This document shows positions 39,442 through 50,800 of a stretch of DNA of 64,000 bases, in pieces. Each line of letters starts with the position of its first letter. Position 1 is the stretch's first letter. Position numbers and translations under genes: made by a program. Source of the stretch: Symsagittifera roscoffensis (lineage: Eukaryota; Xenacoelomorpha; Acoela; Convolutidae). Under the pieces are notes generated by a model. It had not been told where the DNA came from. It worked only from the letters and a program-made list of their open reading frames with translations, and did not search any database. The stretch covers positions 35,591,109 to 35,655,108 of the forward strand of contig NC_087070.1 in NCBI RefSeq assembly GCF_963678635.1. Reading direction: 5' to 3'.

Positions 39442-40562
39442 TATAAAACAGGCTTAAATATCATTTGACCAAAACTCAAACGTGACTGTCCAGTAGTTGC
39501 AGAGCAAACGGCAGAAACGTGGAAAATTTACGTTCAATTCATTGCTTGGATGCTAAATTTTGCAAAACAGAAATCGAAACAGTTGACATAATAAATAAAA
39601 AAAGATTTTAGCACTTGAAAAACAATTGGTATAGGTTTAAAGTGCACACAAAAAGAGTTTGATAACACATTAAAACACCTTAAAATAAGGTAAATTTGCA
39701 CTACCGTAAGTGAAATTTTACTTCTCTATGAGTACTCATAACCTGTGCCCTATAATTACATTAAAGGTCGAGGTGTAGAAAAGTTACCTTGCAAATAGAC
39801 TTCTGAAATTAGGTACTGATAATTTACTGATATTTACCTCCATATTAAAGTAACCTAAACTGTTAGTGAAACTGTTAGTAAAACACCTTTAAAATGTCAG
39901 TTAAGTTTTTTCTACTTAGCAGATAAGCGATAATTATCTTGACATGTTTGATTTGCAGGGAAAACTTAGAGGAATTTTATAAGTTTGATGTAAATATAGA
40001 TCAATTACCTACTTTTTTAAGGTTAATTTTGTTTTCGAGTGTATTCGGTTTTTAGTTTTATTCCATGCGACAGATTTTACACCTAATTGTCAGAACTGGT
40101 CATAAGAAAACATAGATGCAGCAGATGTGCACGGAACTAGGTTTTGAAATTACTAAACATTTTGTCGGTGTCGAGAAAAATCAAATACATTTTTTATCCA
40201 TAGACAAATCCAGAGCAAAAAGTAAACAGTTTTTTTTTGCTTAAGTTTTGCCTTTGAAACTAAAAGTAGTTGTTTGTATGCCCACTTTCCTTGCTCCCCT
40301 TGCAGAAAATGCAAAAAAAAAAGAATTCGTTTTTCAAAATTTTTCTATTACATTCAGGTCATCCATATCTAGTTGAGGTTTTAAAAAAGATTCCACTAAA
40401 AAAATTTTATTTCAAAATTTAATTTTGTCCTATGAAAAAGAAAAAGCCACAAGCAGTAGTTTTTTGTCAGTTTCCTCGAAAGTCGGATCTGTAGCAATTT
40501 GTGAGAATAAGTGACCATTTTTTTGCTTTTTGCTACTATTATAACTTTGAAGTAGTTTAATT
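39442..40562. other. AT-rich unique intergenic DNA
   Basis: There is no supported gene, RNA or obvious repeat between the inverted satellite remnant and the retrotransposon. Short open frames on both strands have no recognisable domain. Confidence 0.6.
40558..40562. repeat. Target-site duplication TAATT, left copy
   Basis: TAATT precedes the first TG of the 5' LTR and is repeated at 45434-45438. A 5-bp duplication is the usual size for copia integrases. Confidence 0.9.
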
Positions 40563-40900
40563 TGTTGAGGACAGACGAGCTCAATGCCAGACTAGTGAAA
40601 TACCAGACCAAACTCAAGGTCAGACTTGAGCAATAGAAACCTAATTAAAGGTCAACTGGTATAAAACTCAATGCACTCAGACAAGGTCAACTGGTCTGCT
40701 GGTATTTGATAAACTAATTAATTAACTGGTAATTAATTAACTGGTACTATTTGATGCTCAGTTTGTCGTGTCATTTTAAAAACACAATCTCAATTCATTC
40801 TTCAACAATCAGTATCTCTTCTCTCTCCTCAGTTGAAATCTCAGATAACTCTCAAACCTCTATCCCCTAGTCCTACTTGCTCTAACTCTGAATCTTAACA
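40563..40900 (+). repeat. 5' LTR of copia element
   Basis: Begins tgttgaggacagacgagctc and ends ctctgaatcttaaca, 338 bp. It is read as identical to 45096-45433. It contains repeated ggtcaactggt and aattaattaactggt motifs. Confidence 0.96.
40660..40666 (+). promoter_or_regulatory. Candidate LTR TATA box
   Basis: TATAAAA lies about 98 bp into the 5' LTR, and a second copy lies in the 3' LTR. It is a reasonable core promoter for genomic RNA starting inside the LTR, inferred from motif and position only. Confidence 0.45.
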
Positions 40901-40914
40901 GGTTATGGGCCCAG
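40901..40914 (+). promoter_or_regulatory. Primer-binding site, initiator-Met tRNA internal fragment type
   Basis: ggttatgggcccag abuts the 5' LTR. It is complementary to the anticodon stem-loop of initiator methionine tRNA (ctgggcccataacc), not to the tRNA 3' end. Drosophila copia is primed in this way by a cleaved 5' half of tRNA-iMet. The 14-base match at exactly the expected place makes the same priming likely here. Confidence 0.88.
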
Positions 40915-40996
40915 ATTTCTAAACTTTTTGATTTAATAATTATTTGATTTCTGTCAGAGTTTTTTTAGCTTTTATCTAGCCTTTAGCAAAGCAGAG

Positions 40997-43900
40997 ATGG
41001 ACTTGAAACTGGCTGGATTCAGTGGAAAGTCTGAAGATTTTCCAGCTTGGTCGACGAAGTTTGTGGCACTGATGCATACCAAAGGCCTGTTCAGGACTGT
41101 GATGGGCAATGACGATCTACCAGAAGCTGAACCTACGCTACCTGAGAATCCGAATGCTGACCAGATGACGGCGTACAACACCAAGATGCAGGAGCGAGCT
41201 GTGCTGATCCAGCAGAGGAAAGAAAACCGAAACACAGTGTGGTCACATCTAGCTCTGGTCCTGAACAACACCACACTGATGTACATCAAGAACGACTGCG
41301 TGGCTGCGGATGGCTATGGCGATGGGACGAAGGCCTGGAGACTGCTGCAAGAGAAGTTTTGCAGTGTGGAGAGGCCTACAGTGGTCAGTCTAGTAGGCCA
41401 GCTTGCGAAGCTGCGCCTAGGATCAGAGGAGGATCTCGATGACTACTTCGTTCGAAGTCAAGAGCTGATGACGCGGCTGAGTGAAGCTGGGGAAGCAATT
41501 ACGGACACACTCTTCAATGCGCTCGTGATCAACGGACTGCCTGACAGCTTTGAGCATTTCGTGGTGCAGGAGAGCTTCCAGCCGGCCAAGACTTTTACAG
41601 AGCTGAGAACGAGGTTGAGGAACTATGATGACTCGAGACGAGCTCGATGTGGAGAGAAGACTGGGAATGGACACATAGCTATGCAAGCTGTGAGGAAGAA
41701 GAAAGGGGCGTCGGGTGGTGGCTGTTTTGTGTGCGGTCAGAAGGGTCATTTGGCAAGAGATTGCAGATCCAGAAGTGACAGTGGTCAATCTGGTGCTCGA
41801 GGCAGTGGCTCGAATGAAGCAAGTGGTCCAACTTCAAGGAAGCAAGGGTGCTTCAAGTGTGGACAACAAGGACACTTTGCAAGGGACTGCAAGCAGGCAA
41901 AGACAGGGTTCTTCAGTTGTTGTGCAACAACCTCAATGAAGGGAGATGATCTCATTGTGGATACGGGATGCACCGATCATGTAGTGCGCGACAAGGCTGT
42001 CTTCTCAAGCTTTGAGAAATGGGATGAGGGGACAACAGTTGAGAATCCGAACGGTACAATATCAAAGATTGAGGGCATAGGCTCGGTGGAAGTGGACATA
42101 CGAGACTGTCAAGATGTGACGAGGAGCTACACTTTCCACAATGTGCTGTTTGTGCCGAGCTACAACGTGAATCTGATGAGTGTGAGCTCAGCAATAGCTA
42201 GAGGGTCTAGTTTCAGCTTTACATCAGACTCTTCTCATCTTGTGGCACCGGATGGTCGACGGCTACCAGTGAAGCAGCGCGGCAAGCTTTTCTTCCTGGA
42301 GTGCAAGTTCAAGAGGAACGCGATGACTCTAGCTACGAAAGCGAAGATGGAGACAAGTAGTGCAATGCTGTGGCACCGAAGGCTGGGGCATCTCAACAAG
42401 CATGATCTAATATCAGTTGTTGATGTCGGCGAGCTAGGGTTCTGCGAAGTGTGCACAGCTTCGAAGATGCACGAAGTAGCAATGCCAAAGAAGACAGAGA
42501 ACAGGGCAACTGCAGTGGGGCAGCGGGTCTTCAGCGACATCCAGGGACCATTTGAAGTTGCGAGCATGCATGGAGCGCGCTATGCCGTGAGCTTCATTGA
42601 TGACTTCAGCCGTCTGGCAGTGGTCAAGTACCTGGTTAAGAAGAGCGATACTCTTTCGAAGTTCAAAGACTTTGTAGCTGAGCACGGAACACCGAAGTGC
42701 TTGAGAACTGACAACGGAGGTGAGTATTCGTCGAATGCTTTTCGGATGTTCTGTAGAGAAATGCAGGTGAAACAGGAGTTTACAGTACCTAATACTCCGC
42801 AACAGAATGGCGTGGCAGAGAGGTACAACAGGGTGATAACTGAGATGACTCGATGTCTACTGGCCGATGCAAAGCTCTCAAAGATGTTCTGGGTACGAGC
42901 AATGTCAACGGCAGTCAGGGTTCGCAACTTGTGTCCTACATCCAGCAATGAGCATCGCATTTCATCAATGGAGATGCATTATGGGAAGCCATCGAAAGTC
43001 AACTACCTGCGAGTGTTCGGATGCCTGGCGTACTACCTGGACAGAGGAAACCGGCGGAAACTGGATCCGAAAGGCAAGAAGAGCAAGTTCATTGGTTATG
43101 ACGAGGAGAGCAAAGCCTACTTGCTGATGGACCTGGAGACAAAGCGAGTGGTACGAGCAAGAAGCGTGACGTTCAATGAAGACATCATTCCAGACGACTT
43201 TCTGGTAGACAGTGAGCAGTCACAAACACTGGGTCTATCAATCGAGGGATGCATTGATGTAGAGGAAACTAGCACGAAGACCATCACTGAGTCTACCAAT
43301 AAAGCGAATGATAGTGGAGCAGCAGCTTCAGTGGGGGTTACGGAAGATGACCCAGTCGAGACTGAAGAATTGGAACCACCTTCCACAGAGCCTCCAGAGC
43401 AGAGGCCAACAGAGATTCCAGAGCAGCGGTCAACTAGAACGCGGAACCCTCCCATCCGATACGGACTGGCTTACACTCATGCTTCAGTGATAGCACAAGA
43501 GCCAAGAAGCTACTTGGAAGCAGTATCTGGACCAGAAAGGGAGCAGTGGCTAGCAGCTATGGCTTTGGAGGTGCAGTCACTGAAGGCAATGGGCACCTGG
43601 ACACTTGTTGATAGACCAAATTCTCGCAAGGTCATTCCTGGACGCTGGGTGCTTGCTGTGAAGAGAGATGCAATGGGACAAGTGGAGCGGTTTAAAGCCA
43701 GATACGTGGTGAAGGGTTTTATGCAAGTGGAAGGACTGGACTTCAATGAGACCTTTGCGCCAACCTGTAAACCAGAAACAAAGAGAATACTACTGGCTTT
43801 GGGAGCGCAAGATGATCTTGTACTTCATCAGATGGACGTGAAGTCAGCCTTCCTCAACTCGCCGTTAACAGAAACTGTGTATATGGAACAGCCCGAGGGG

Positions 43901-45088
43901 TTCAGCAGCGGGGACAACCAAGTGTGTTTGCTACAACGCAGTATCTATGGGCTAAAGCAGGCAGGAAGGGACTGGTACCAGACGCTGAGCACGTTTCTTC
44001 TGGAGACTGGTTTCACTCGAAGCACCAATGACTTCTGTTTGTTCACGATGAGGGGAATGGATGATGCTATGATCTATGTTCTAGTATGGGTGGATGATAT
44101 CATCATTGGCTGCAAACTGCAAGCAGAAGTTGACAGGGTGAGGGACCGATTCACTGACCGATTCAAGATGGATGATCGCGGTCCATTAGCCTGGTTTTTG
44201 AAAATGCAGGTCAAACGGGCACCTGGTTCTGTCACTGTGAATCAGTCTCGCTACATTGAAGACTGCTTGGAGCGCTTTGGGTTGGCTGACTGCAAACCAG
44301 TAGGGACACCAGCTGATATCAGCACTCAGTTGACGAAGAAGGACTGCCCTGGAGCGGGCTCAGAAGAAGCAGTGGCAATGCAGCGTGAGGACTACAGAGG
44401 CATAGTGGGCTCGTTATTGTACATAGCCAAGCAAACGAGGCCAGACATCCTAGCTACTGTGACTCAACTTTCACGGTTTCTGGAGAATCCTGGGAGAACA
44501 CACTGGGTGGCTGCTAAGAGAGTACTGCGATACCTGAAAGGAACCAAAGATCTGGAGCTGTGCTACATCAAAGATCCTGATGGGTTCAACCTTTATGGTT
44601 CAGCAGATGCTGACTGGGCTGGTGACGTTGATGACAGAAGGTCAACAACAGGCTACAGTTTTCATGTGCAGCGGTCAGGAGCAGCAATCAGCTGGAGTAC
44701 CAAGAAGCAACCTACTGCAGCAATATCTACCAGCGAAGCTGAGTATCAAGCAATGGCAGCGGCTGTTCAGGAAGGCCTCTACTTACGATCCCTACTCAAT
44801 GAGATGGATATGACGTGTGATGGTCCAACTGTGATCAACGAGGACAACCAGAGCTGCATCAAGATGTGCAAAAATCCCGTAATGCAGAAGCGTACAAAGC
44901 ACATTGATGTCAAGTATCACTTTGTCCGAGAGCGGGTCGAGGATGGAACATTTGCGCTCGAGTACTGTCCAACCGAAAACATGGAGGCTGACTTGTTGAC
45001 GAAATCCCTGAGCAAGGCAAAGGTGGATCAACATCGTCGAACGCTGATGGGTTGCAGCCTGACATTGGACAAAGCCAATTCAGCCTGA
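40997..45088 (+). CDS. gag-pol: Copia Gag-Pol polyprotein, 1363 aa, intact
   Basis: A single frame encodes all proteins needed for retrotransposition. Residues 1-230 are the Gag region. Two CCHC zinc knuckles follow at 243-256 (CFVCGQKGHLARDC) and 285-298 (CFKCGQQGHFARDC). The aspartic protease motif is VDTGCTDH with D322. The integrase zinc-binding HHCC is H460, H465, C483 and C486, and the catalytic triad is D514, D572 and E608 with DD35E spacing. Reverse transcriptase spans about 860-1110, with D947 (HQMDVKSAF) and the VDD at 1032-1034. RNase H (about 1195-1320) shows D1204, E1247, D1283 and D1304. The start is the ATG after the leader at 40997, and the stop lies seven bases before the 3' LTR. 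There is no separate gag frame and no envelope gene, so the Gag:Pol ratio must be set another way, by splicing or protein turnover. All catalytic residues are present. Confidence 0.96.
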   Translation: MDLKLAGFSGKSEDFPAWSTKFVALMHTKGLFRTVMGNDDLPEAEPTLPENPNADQMTAYNTKMQERAVLIQQRKENRNTVWSHLALVLNNTTLMYIKNDCVAADGYGDGTKAWRLLQEKFCSVERPTVVSLVGQLAKLRLGSEEDLDDYFVRSQELMTRLSEAGEAITDTLFNALVINGLPDSFEHFVVQESFQPAKTFTELRTRLRNYDDSRRARCGEKTGNGHIAMQAVRKKKGASGGGCFVCGQKGHLARDCRSRSDSGQSGARGSGSNEASGPTSRKQGCFKCGQQGHFARDCKQAKTGFFSCCATTSMKGDDLIVDTGCTDHVVRDKAVFSSFEKWDEGTTVENPNGTISKIEGIGSVEVDIRDCQDVTRSYTFHNVLFVPSYNVNLMSVSSAIARGSSFSFTSDSSHLVAPDGRRLPVKQRGKLFFLECKFKRNAMTLATKAKMETSSAMLWHRRLGHLNKHDLISVVDVGELGFCEVCTASKMHEVAMPKKTENRATAVGQRVFSDIQGPFEVASMHGARYAVSFIDDFSRLAVVKYLVKKSDTLSKFKDFVAEHGTPKCLRTDNGGEYSSNAFRMFCREMQVKQEFTVPNTPQQNGVAERYNRVITEMTRCLLADAKLSKMFWVRAMSTAVRVRNLCPTSSNEHRISSMEMHYGKPSKVNYLRVFGCLAYYLDRGNRRKLDPKGKKSKFIGYDEESKAYLLMDLETKRVVRARSVTFNEDIIPDDFLVDSEQSQTLGLSIEGCIDVEETSTKTITESTNKANDSGAAASVGVTEDDPVETEELEPPSTEPPEQRPTEIPEQRSTRTRNPPIRYGLAYTHASVIAQEPRSYLEAVSGPEREQWLAAMALEVQSLKAMGTWTLVDRPNSRKVIPGRWVLAVKRDAMGQVERFKARYVVKGFMQVEGLDFNETFAPTCKPETKRILLALGAQDDLVLHQMDVKSAFLNSPLTETVYMEQPEGFSSGDNQVCLLQRSIYGLKQAGRDWYQTLSTFLLETGFTRSTNDFCLFTMRGMDDAMIYVLVWVDDIIIGCKLQAEVDRVRDRFTDRFKMDDRGPLAWFLKMQVKRAPGSVTVNQSRYIEDCLERFGLADCKPVGTPADISTQLTKKDCPGAGSEEAVAMQREDYRGIVGSLLYIAKQTRPDILATVTQLSRFLENPGRTHWVAAKRVLRYLKGTKDLELCYIKDPDGFNLYGSADADWAGDVDDRRSTTGYSFHVQRSGAAISWSTKKQPTAAISTSEAEYQAMAAAVQEGLYLRSLLNEMDMTCDGPTVINEDNQSCIKMCKNPVMQKRTKHIDVKYHFVRERVEDGTFALEYCPTENMEADLLTKSLSKAKVDQHRRTLMGCSLTLDKANSA

Positions 45089-45095
45089 GTGGGGG
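45087..45095 (+). promoter_or_regulatory. Polypurine tract of copia element
   Basis: gagtggggg lies directly upstream of the 3' LTR and overlaps the end of the gag-pol stop codon. This is the expected primer position for plus-strand DNA synthesis, although the tract is short and broken by one T. Confidence 0.75.
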
Positions 45096-45433
45096 TGTTG
45101 AGGACAGACGAGCTCAATGCCAGACTAGTGAAATACCAGACCAAACTCAAGGTCAGACTTGAGCAATAGAAACCTAATTAAAGGTCAACTGGTATAAAAC
45201 TCAATGCACTCAGACAAGGTCAACTGGTCTGCTGGTATTTGATAAACTAATTAATTAACTGGTAATTAATTAACTGGTACTATTTGATGCTCAGTTTGTC
45301 GTGTCATTTTAAAAACACAATCTCAATTCATTCTTCAACAATCAGTATCTCTTCTCTCTCCTCAGTTGAAATCTCAGATAACTCTCAAACCTCTATCCCC
45401 TAGTCCTACTTGCTCTAACTCTGAATCTTAACA
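45096..45433 (+). repeat. 3' LTR of copia element
   Basis: 338 bp, tgttgagg to cttaaca. I read no difference from the 5' LTR. It is followed by the TAATT duplication. Confidence 0.96.
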
Positions 45434-45438
45434 TAATT
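45434..45438. repeat. Target-site duplication TAATT, right copy
   Basis: Matches 40558-40562 and marks the right end of the insertion. Confidence 0.9.
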
Positions 45439-47120
45439 AATGTATGTGTTAGAAATTTTCAGCGAAAATGTATGAAAGGGGCTAAAACTCTTTTAAAATT
45501 TGTTATCTAGTGGATCTAATATCTAGTGAAAATATTTAATGCATTTTTTCTAACTTTGCTAAAAGACGTTTCTATAATCAGTAATCACGGGATAGAAAAA
45601 ATGATCCTGATCGTAACAAGGAATATAGCTTCTCATTTTGGTCTTTTAGTCTGCAAATACTTAACATTCGGGACTCGAATGAAGACGCACGGTTGATATG
45701 ACCTCTTACTGGGATCTGGTTGAGTTAAATACTCCAGTACTGGAGATCTGATTTGTCTAGTGATTTTTTAAAATAAAAATTGTTTAAAAAGGAACGGTAA
45801 ATGTGTACCAATGGAATCCAATTCAGCTGAAGGAACGAACGCTTGAACACGATTTCCACAACAGAGCACTTTTTCAGTGTTTTCTGCCACAAAACGATTT
45901 GACGTGGGACCCCATCGTCTAATATCTTAAAACTTGTCGCATATGCCGGGGAATCCGCAAATTTCTATTTAAGTACACCGGAACAAACACTAGTCAATAA
46001 TAGACATGGTTAGATACCCAGGTTGACCAAAGGTTCTAATCATTCAATATTTTCTAATTTAGGATCTAGGATTTTCTCGAGGGGGGGGGGGGGGCAAATA
46101 CTAATATACTAATATCCTTTGGTGCCAATATACTAATTTTGAAGGGGAGCGCGTACAAAATTTTCATACGTACAAAATATTAGCCTGGACTACGTTGAAA
46201 AAAAATCACAAAAGTTTGAATGCAAATATTTTTCGGAAAACGCTGATACGAAGCTGAAATTTATTTTGAGGCCAAAAAGCAAAAAGATTCCTACTTCGGC
46301 ATTTTTTTTTATCCGTGTATAAAATGCTTCCTCTTGGAATATCATAAATTACTTGTATGGAATAAAAGGATGAACAGTTTAGTTTTGTATGGAATTGTGT
46401 GGTTTGAATTTTTGTCTATGGAGGTCAACAGTTGCCCATAATTAAGCTCTCTATCCAATTGAACCCACTATTTCGTGATTTAATAATTTCTATATTTTTT
46501 TAAATGTTGAAAAAATTTTCGCCCGATTGGATTGATTTTCGTTTCCTCATTCTCCTGCAAAACAACAGACAAATCCTACTTTGGTTTTAAAAAAACTCCG
46601 CGCCACAGGAAGAAAATATGAAGAATTTTTTTTAAGTTTTTTTTTTAGAAAATATGCCATAATTGCCGTTTTTGGAAGGTTTCGATCAAAAAATTGCTTT
46701 TTGCAAATAATCATATTTACTTAATTTTTGATTCAGTGTTAGTAATCACTGCTATTTATGGTTACATAAGAAACGGCTATATTACCTGTTTTTCAAGTTT
46801 CGTCATGAAAAGCGCCATGTTGAGCTTTGATTTTGCTTTAGTCAATCAACGTCACTTGATTAAAAATAAATAAAAATGACCGACAAAAGTTATAGTCGAC
46901 CGGTTAGAAAATTAATATGATACTGTAATTTTTAATGGCCAGTTTTACATAAAAGAAAGTACGTCGACTGCGGATTTGCGTCAAAATTTTAATTGGAAGC
47001 GCGTCTTCAGTTATCGTTAATTCGCGTCAATAACAATGATGTTCTATTCGATGCCAGATTCATCGGAGTAATTTTGTAAGCCAGCAGATTTTTGATCACT
47101 ATTTGTTTGAATTTATCAGA
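45439..47120. other. AT-rich intergenic region upstream of the ADAM gene
   Basis: No supported coding region. It includes a 14-G run at 46081-46094 followed by several atactaat repeats. The ADAM promoter should lie here, but I see no convincing TATA box near the start codon. A ttatcag just before the ATG could be a splice acceptor for an upstream non-coding exon. Confidence 0.5.
46081..46094 (+). repeat. Poly(G) run of 14
   Basis: Fourteen consecutive G bases in otherwise AT-rich DNA. The run is likely length-variable. Confidence 0.9.
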
Positions 47121-47807
47121 ATGAAGTTTGAACTCCTGGTTTTGCTGTTCTTCATTTTAACTGTGGTCTTGTTGCCGCTAATAAAATCGGACCAAATTAC
47201 AGACAAGCTCGAATCATGGGTTACAATCTCATCCGCGGCTCTTGTGTCCGGCGGTGAAAAGGGATCAACTGAACTTCATTTGACTACTGACAATACCGAA
47301 ATCGGAAACATCGATTTGGTTCTGACTCAAAGAGGGAACCTGCACAGTGCCCGTCTGAAATCTTCAGTCACTAAGTGTCTATATCAGGGATACATTTCAA
47401 AGGGCAAACAAGCCAAAACCGACAGCCCAGTTCGAATCAAGTTCTGCAGCAAGGATGGTCAGAAAATTCCAGAACTTTCTGGACTAATTTTCCTGAATGG
47501 AAAAGTTTTCACACTCTACACTAACAATGAAAACGCGACATGGATTATGTTCTCGAGTGAACATTTTCGGAAAGATCTGAAAAACGACAAAGTTTGTGGT
47601 GCGAAACAGCTAAATAGTAACAAAAAGTTTCGGTCGAAAATTGACCCGGTGAATGCTGTTTCACTGGACCCCGCGAAAAAAATGAAAAGTTCGGAGAAGC
47701 AGCTAAATTCGAGGTACCGACGGAACACGCAAGAGAGAAGCTACGTGGAAATCATCCTGTTTCATTCATTCGACTACTACGAAGTGTTCGGACCCTCAGA
47801 ACAGGAT
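47121..47807 (+). CDS. ADAM exon 1: signal peptide, prodomain, start of protease
   Basis: Starts at the first ATG of the frame, giving a hydrophobic signal MKFELLVLLFFILTVVLLPL. The prodomain contains KCLYQGYI, typical of reprolysin propeptides, and the cysteine switch KVCGA. RYRR precedes YVEIILFHSFDYYEVFG, the first strand of the protease domain. The exon ends at GAT|gttagt, phase 0. Reading on would reach a stop at 47871. Confidence 0.9.
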
Positions 47808-50800
47808 GTTAGTCATAACTTCTTTTTTGGTTTTGAAAATATATTTGCATTAAACTGTGGAATTTCCTGTTAAACTTTAAGGAAAATAAACGCAAAAAAG
47901 AAACGTTATCAGAAAATCTATTAAATATTATGTTTTTGGTCTGCAGCTCGACACAATCCACAATACTCAATACTTCGAGTTTTGTTTTTAAAATTGAGGT
48001 TTGAAATGAATAATTGGTCAAGTTTTTCTTAGTTGTCATTTTATATGAGTTGTTGTATTTTAGCTTTTGGACAGAGATATTGAAATCATTCACTTTGCTG
48101 ACTTTTACTATGCTGAGATGACTGACATAAACCTCCACTTGTCTCTGGTAGATGTTCACACCTTCTCCACCCCCGAGGCAGACCCGACAGCAGACAACAC
48201 AACTGAAGACCCAGTGCTGGACTTGTTTTTGGACTACCACTTTGAAAACTTGCAGACTCTTCCCAACCACGACAATGCCATTCTCCTCATCGCCAAGAAC
48301 TTCTCCGATAACTCAGGCACTGTCGGATTGGCCTACTTGGACGTGCTCTGTGACTTATATGGATCAGGTGATGTGCTGATTAAAATAGTTTGGGAGGGTT
48401 GACTTAACAAATAACTTCGCATCCGTATCATTTAGACAGTATTGAGCTCAAATACTTCTTCTTATAAGACTTAATAAACGATAATCCATCGCAATTGATT
48501 TCTGAAACATTCTCACTACAGGTAGTTTTGTGAAGGACTATGACAGAGTAGCGGCCATGACAGCAGGTACACTGGCCCACGAACTGGGCCATAACTTCGG
48601 ACTCGTGCATAACCCCACTGACGACACAGACCCCTGCTACTGCCCCCCTGAAGGGTACTGTGTCATGGACGCCTACACTGCAGATGCTCCCCCGCAAATT
48701 TTCTCTGACTGTCAAAAGGAATCCCTGAAAAACTATTTGGAACAAGGTAAGTCATTAAAACTAAAGAACGACCATAGAACGTAAAATATTAGTTAATTCC
48801 AAAACACTTGCTCTCGCAAGTGTAATTAAATTGATTAAATACAGTGCTGATTTAAATTAATCGGACAAAACGCGTTGAACTTGAAATTTAAAACGCGTTT
48901 TTCTCAAATTGGGTTGAGTTCAGGTGAAAACTTATGAAGACAAATCTTGCTTATATTTTTAGCAGAATTAATATGGATAATATCAACGAATAATTATATC
49001 AAAGAGACCGCCTTACGTAGCCCAACAAACTGTAATAATAGTATATTCTCCAAAAAAAATTGCAAACCGTTTAAAAATTGTTTTTAAATAAAAAGTTGGT
49101 CTTTTATATTGTAAAAACGACTTTTTTGTCCATCAAACAAAAATAAATTAACTTATATAATGTTTTGAAGAATATACCCTTCTTAAAGTTTGTTGGGCTA
49201 CGTAAGGCGCTCACTTTGATATAATTATGTCTGTGATCGACAGAGTATATTCGGCGTAATTTTTGATTAACTAAAAAAAACCAAAATGACCCATTTTTGG
49301 GGTAAAAATTTTGGCCCGAATTTTGCAAACCAAATTACACCATAACAATTCTGCTAAAAAATTACGCAAGAATTGTCTTCACCTAAACTCAACCCAATTT
49401 GAGAACAACGCGTTTTAAATTTCAAGTTTGACGCGTTTTTTCCGGTTAATTTAAATCAGCACTGTAGCCTTAAATTTAGCGCAAAGTAGTTGCTCTACTT
49501 TGAATTCAACTCATTGGACATCATTTTCCATGTCTTCTAAAACATCAATAGTATCTAGTTATTGTGGACAAATTGAAAATGTTTCTGACCACAGTAAATT
49601 GTAGAAAAAATCAGAAAAAAAATCAATTTTCGACTTTTTTTAACTTTCTTCTAACTTTTCGACAATTTTCAGAAACAGCAGATATAGATTGAAAAAAATG
49701 AAAAGAGAAAAAATATTTTTGAAAACACGCTAAAAATAAGGTCTGACTGTTTAGGAAAATTCAAATATCTTCAGTACGACAACAAAATCAATGTGAAAAA
49801 AGAGATATTCATGCCTAATTTTTTTCGTTAATGATATAATTTTCTCAAATGTTTTACTAAACGTGTTTGAGAAGGCGTGTTCTACGCGCATGTACACTAA
49901 TTAGAACAGGTAGTGTTGTTAGGAGAGTTAAAAAATCGACATTCTCACCCCCCAATTTTTTTTCAATTAAAATACTTACATTACTCATTCCAAAAAACAC
50001 TCCTTAAGTTCGCCTTTGCCTTTGTTTGGCCTGTTATGTATTTGGTAGACAGCAGTTAAATTAAGAAACTGTCAAAATTTTGTTTTTGAAACTGATTTTC
50101 TACAGTCCAGACTGTATTTAAAATAGTGCAGCAGACTGTATTTAAAAAGTTTGGCTGTTTTCTAATCATAAAACGGAAAGCTTAAAAGTATTTAAACGGA
50201 AAGCTTAAACGGAAAGCTCAGCAAAAAAAAACATTTAAAATTGTAACAAAAAATATTTTAAATGATTTATTGATTAGATATCTACCAAAAAATAGTGTTT
50301 TGGCTTTGAAATTCGCAAATAACTCCAAATACTCGTTCAGATCAATGACATTTAGACACAATTTCGTTTTCGGGTGTATTTTGTTTTCTCTTTTGCACGC
50401 AAAATTAGGAACCACAATTACACAATTAATCATCGGAATGGGGTGAGTGATATATCATAAAATAACCCTTTCAGTCGTAATTTGAACGAAATTGCAGAAT
50501 TTTGAAAATAATTGTCTATGTCAAAAAATCTTTGAAATTTTTGAGCTTGAGTCTAACTTCGAGCAAGATAAGCCATGGAGTAACGCTAGCTATTTAAAAA
50601 ATGTTAATTGACTAAGGAGACTTCATATTACTAAAACGGGAACTAGTTTTGGAAGTTTCATTTACAGCTCGTTAGGTGACATTTTTTTTTTAAATAAAAA
50701 GTTATTAAACAAAAAAATTAGAAGAAAAATTTTTTTCTCGAATTTTTTTTTCTTTTTTCTGTTTGTTTGTTTTTCTTTTTTTTAAAATACAACTGATGTT

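Larger units (their letters stand above)
40563..45433 (+). mobile_element. Complete Ty1/copia LTR retrotransposon (4871 bp)
   Basis: Two 338-bp direct LTRs (TG...CA) flank an internal region. That region has a primer-binding site directly after the 5' LTR, one intact gag-pol frame and a purine tract directly before the 3' LTR. The host sequence TAATT is duplicated on both sides. The LTRs look identical by eye and the frame is uninterrupted, so insertion was recent and the copy may be competent. The order protease, integrase, reverse transcriptase, RNase H defines Ty1/copia. The element is clearly more GC-rich than the flanking AT-rich DNA. Confidence 0.97.

Noticed and set aside
41239..45034. 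Antisense and out-of-frame open frames within gag-pol, up to 126 codons
   Set aside because: All overlap the intact 1363-codon frame, whose motifs are unambiguous; the others show no domain.
40563..45433. Endogenous retrovirus with envelope
   Set aside because: Integrase precedes reverse transcriptase, and there is no frame after RNase H, so this is a copia retrotransposon without an envelope gene.
45637..45651. 15-base exact match to the satellite (tttggtcttttagtc) to the right of the retrotransposon
   Set aside because: Too short to claim a satellite relic. The flanking bases do not continue the monomer.
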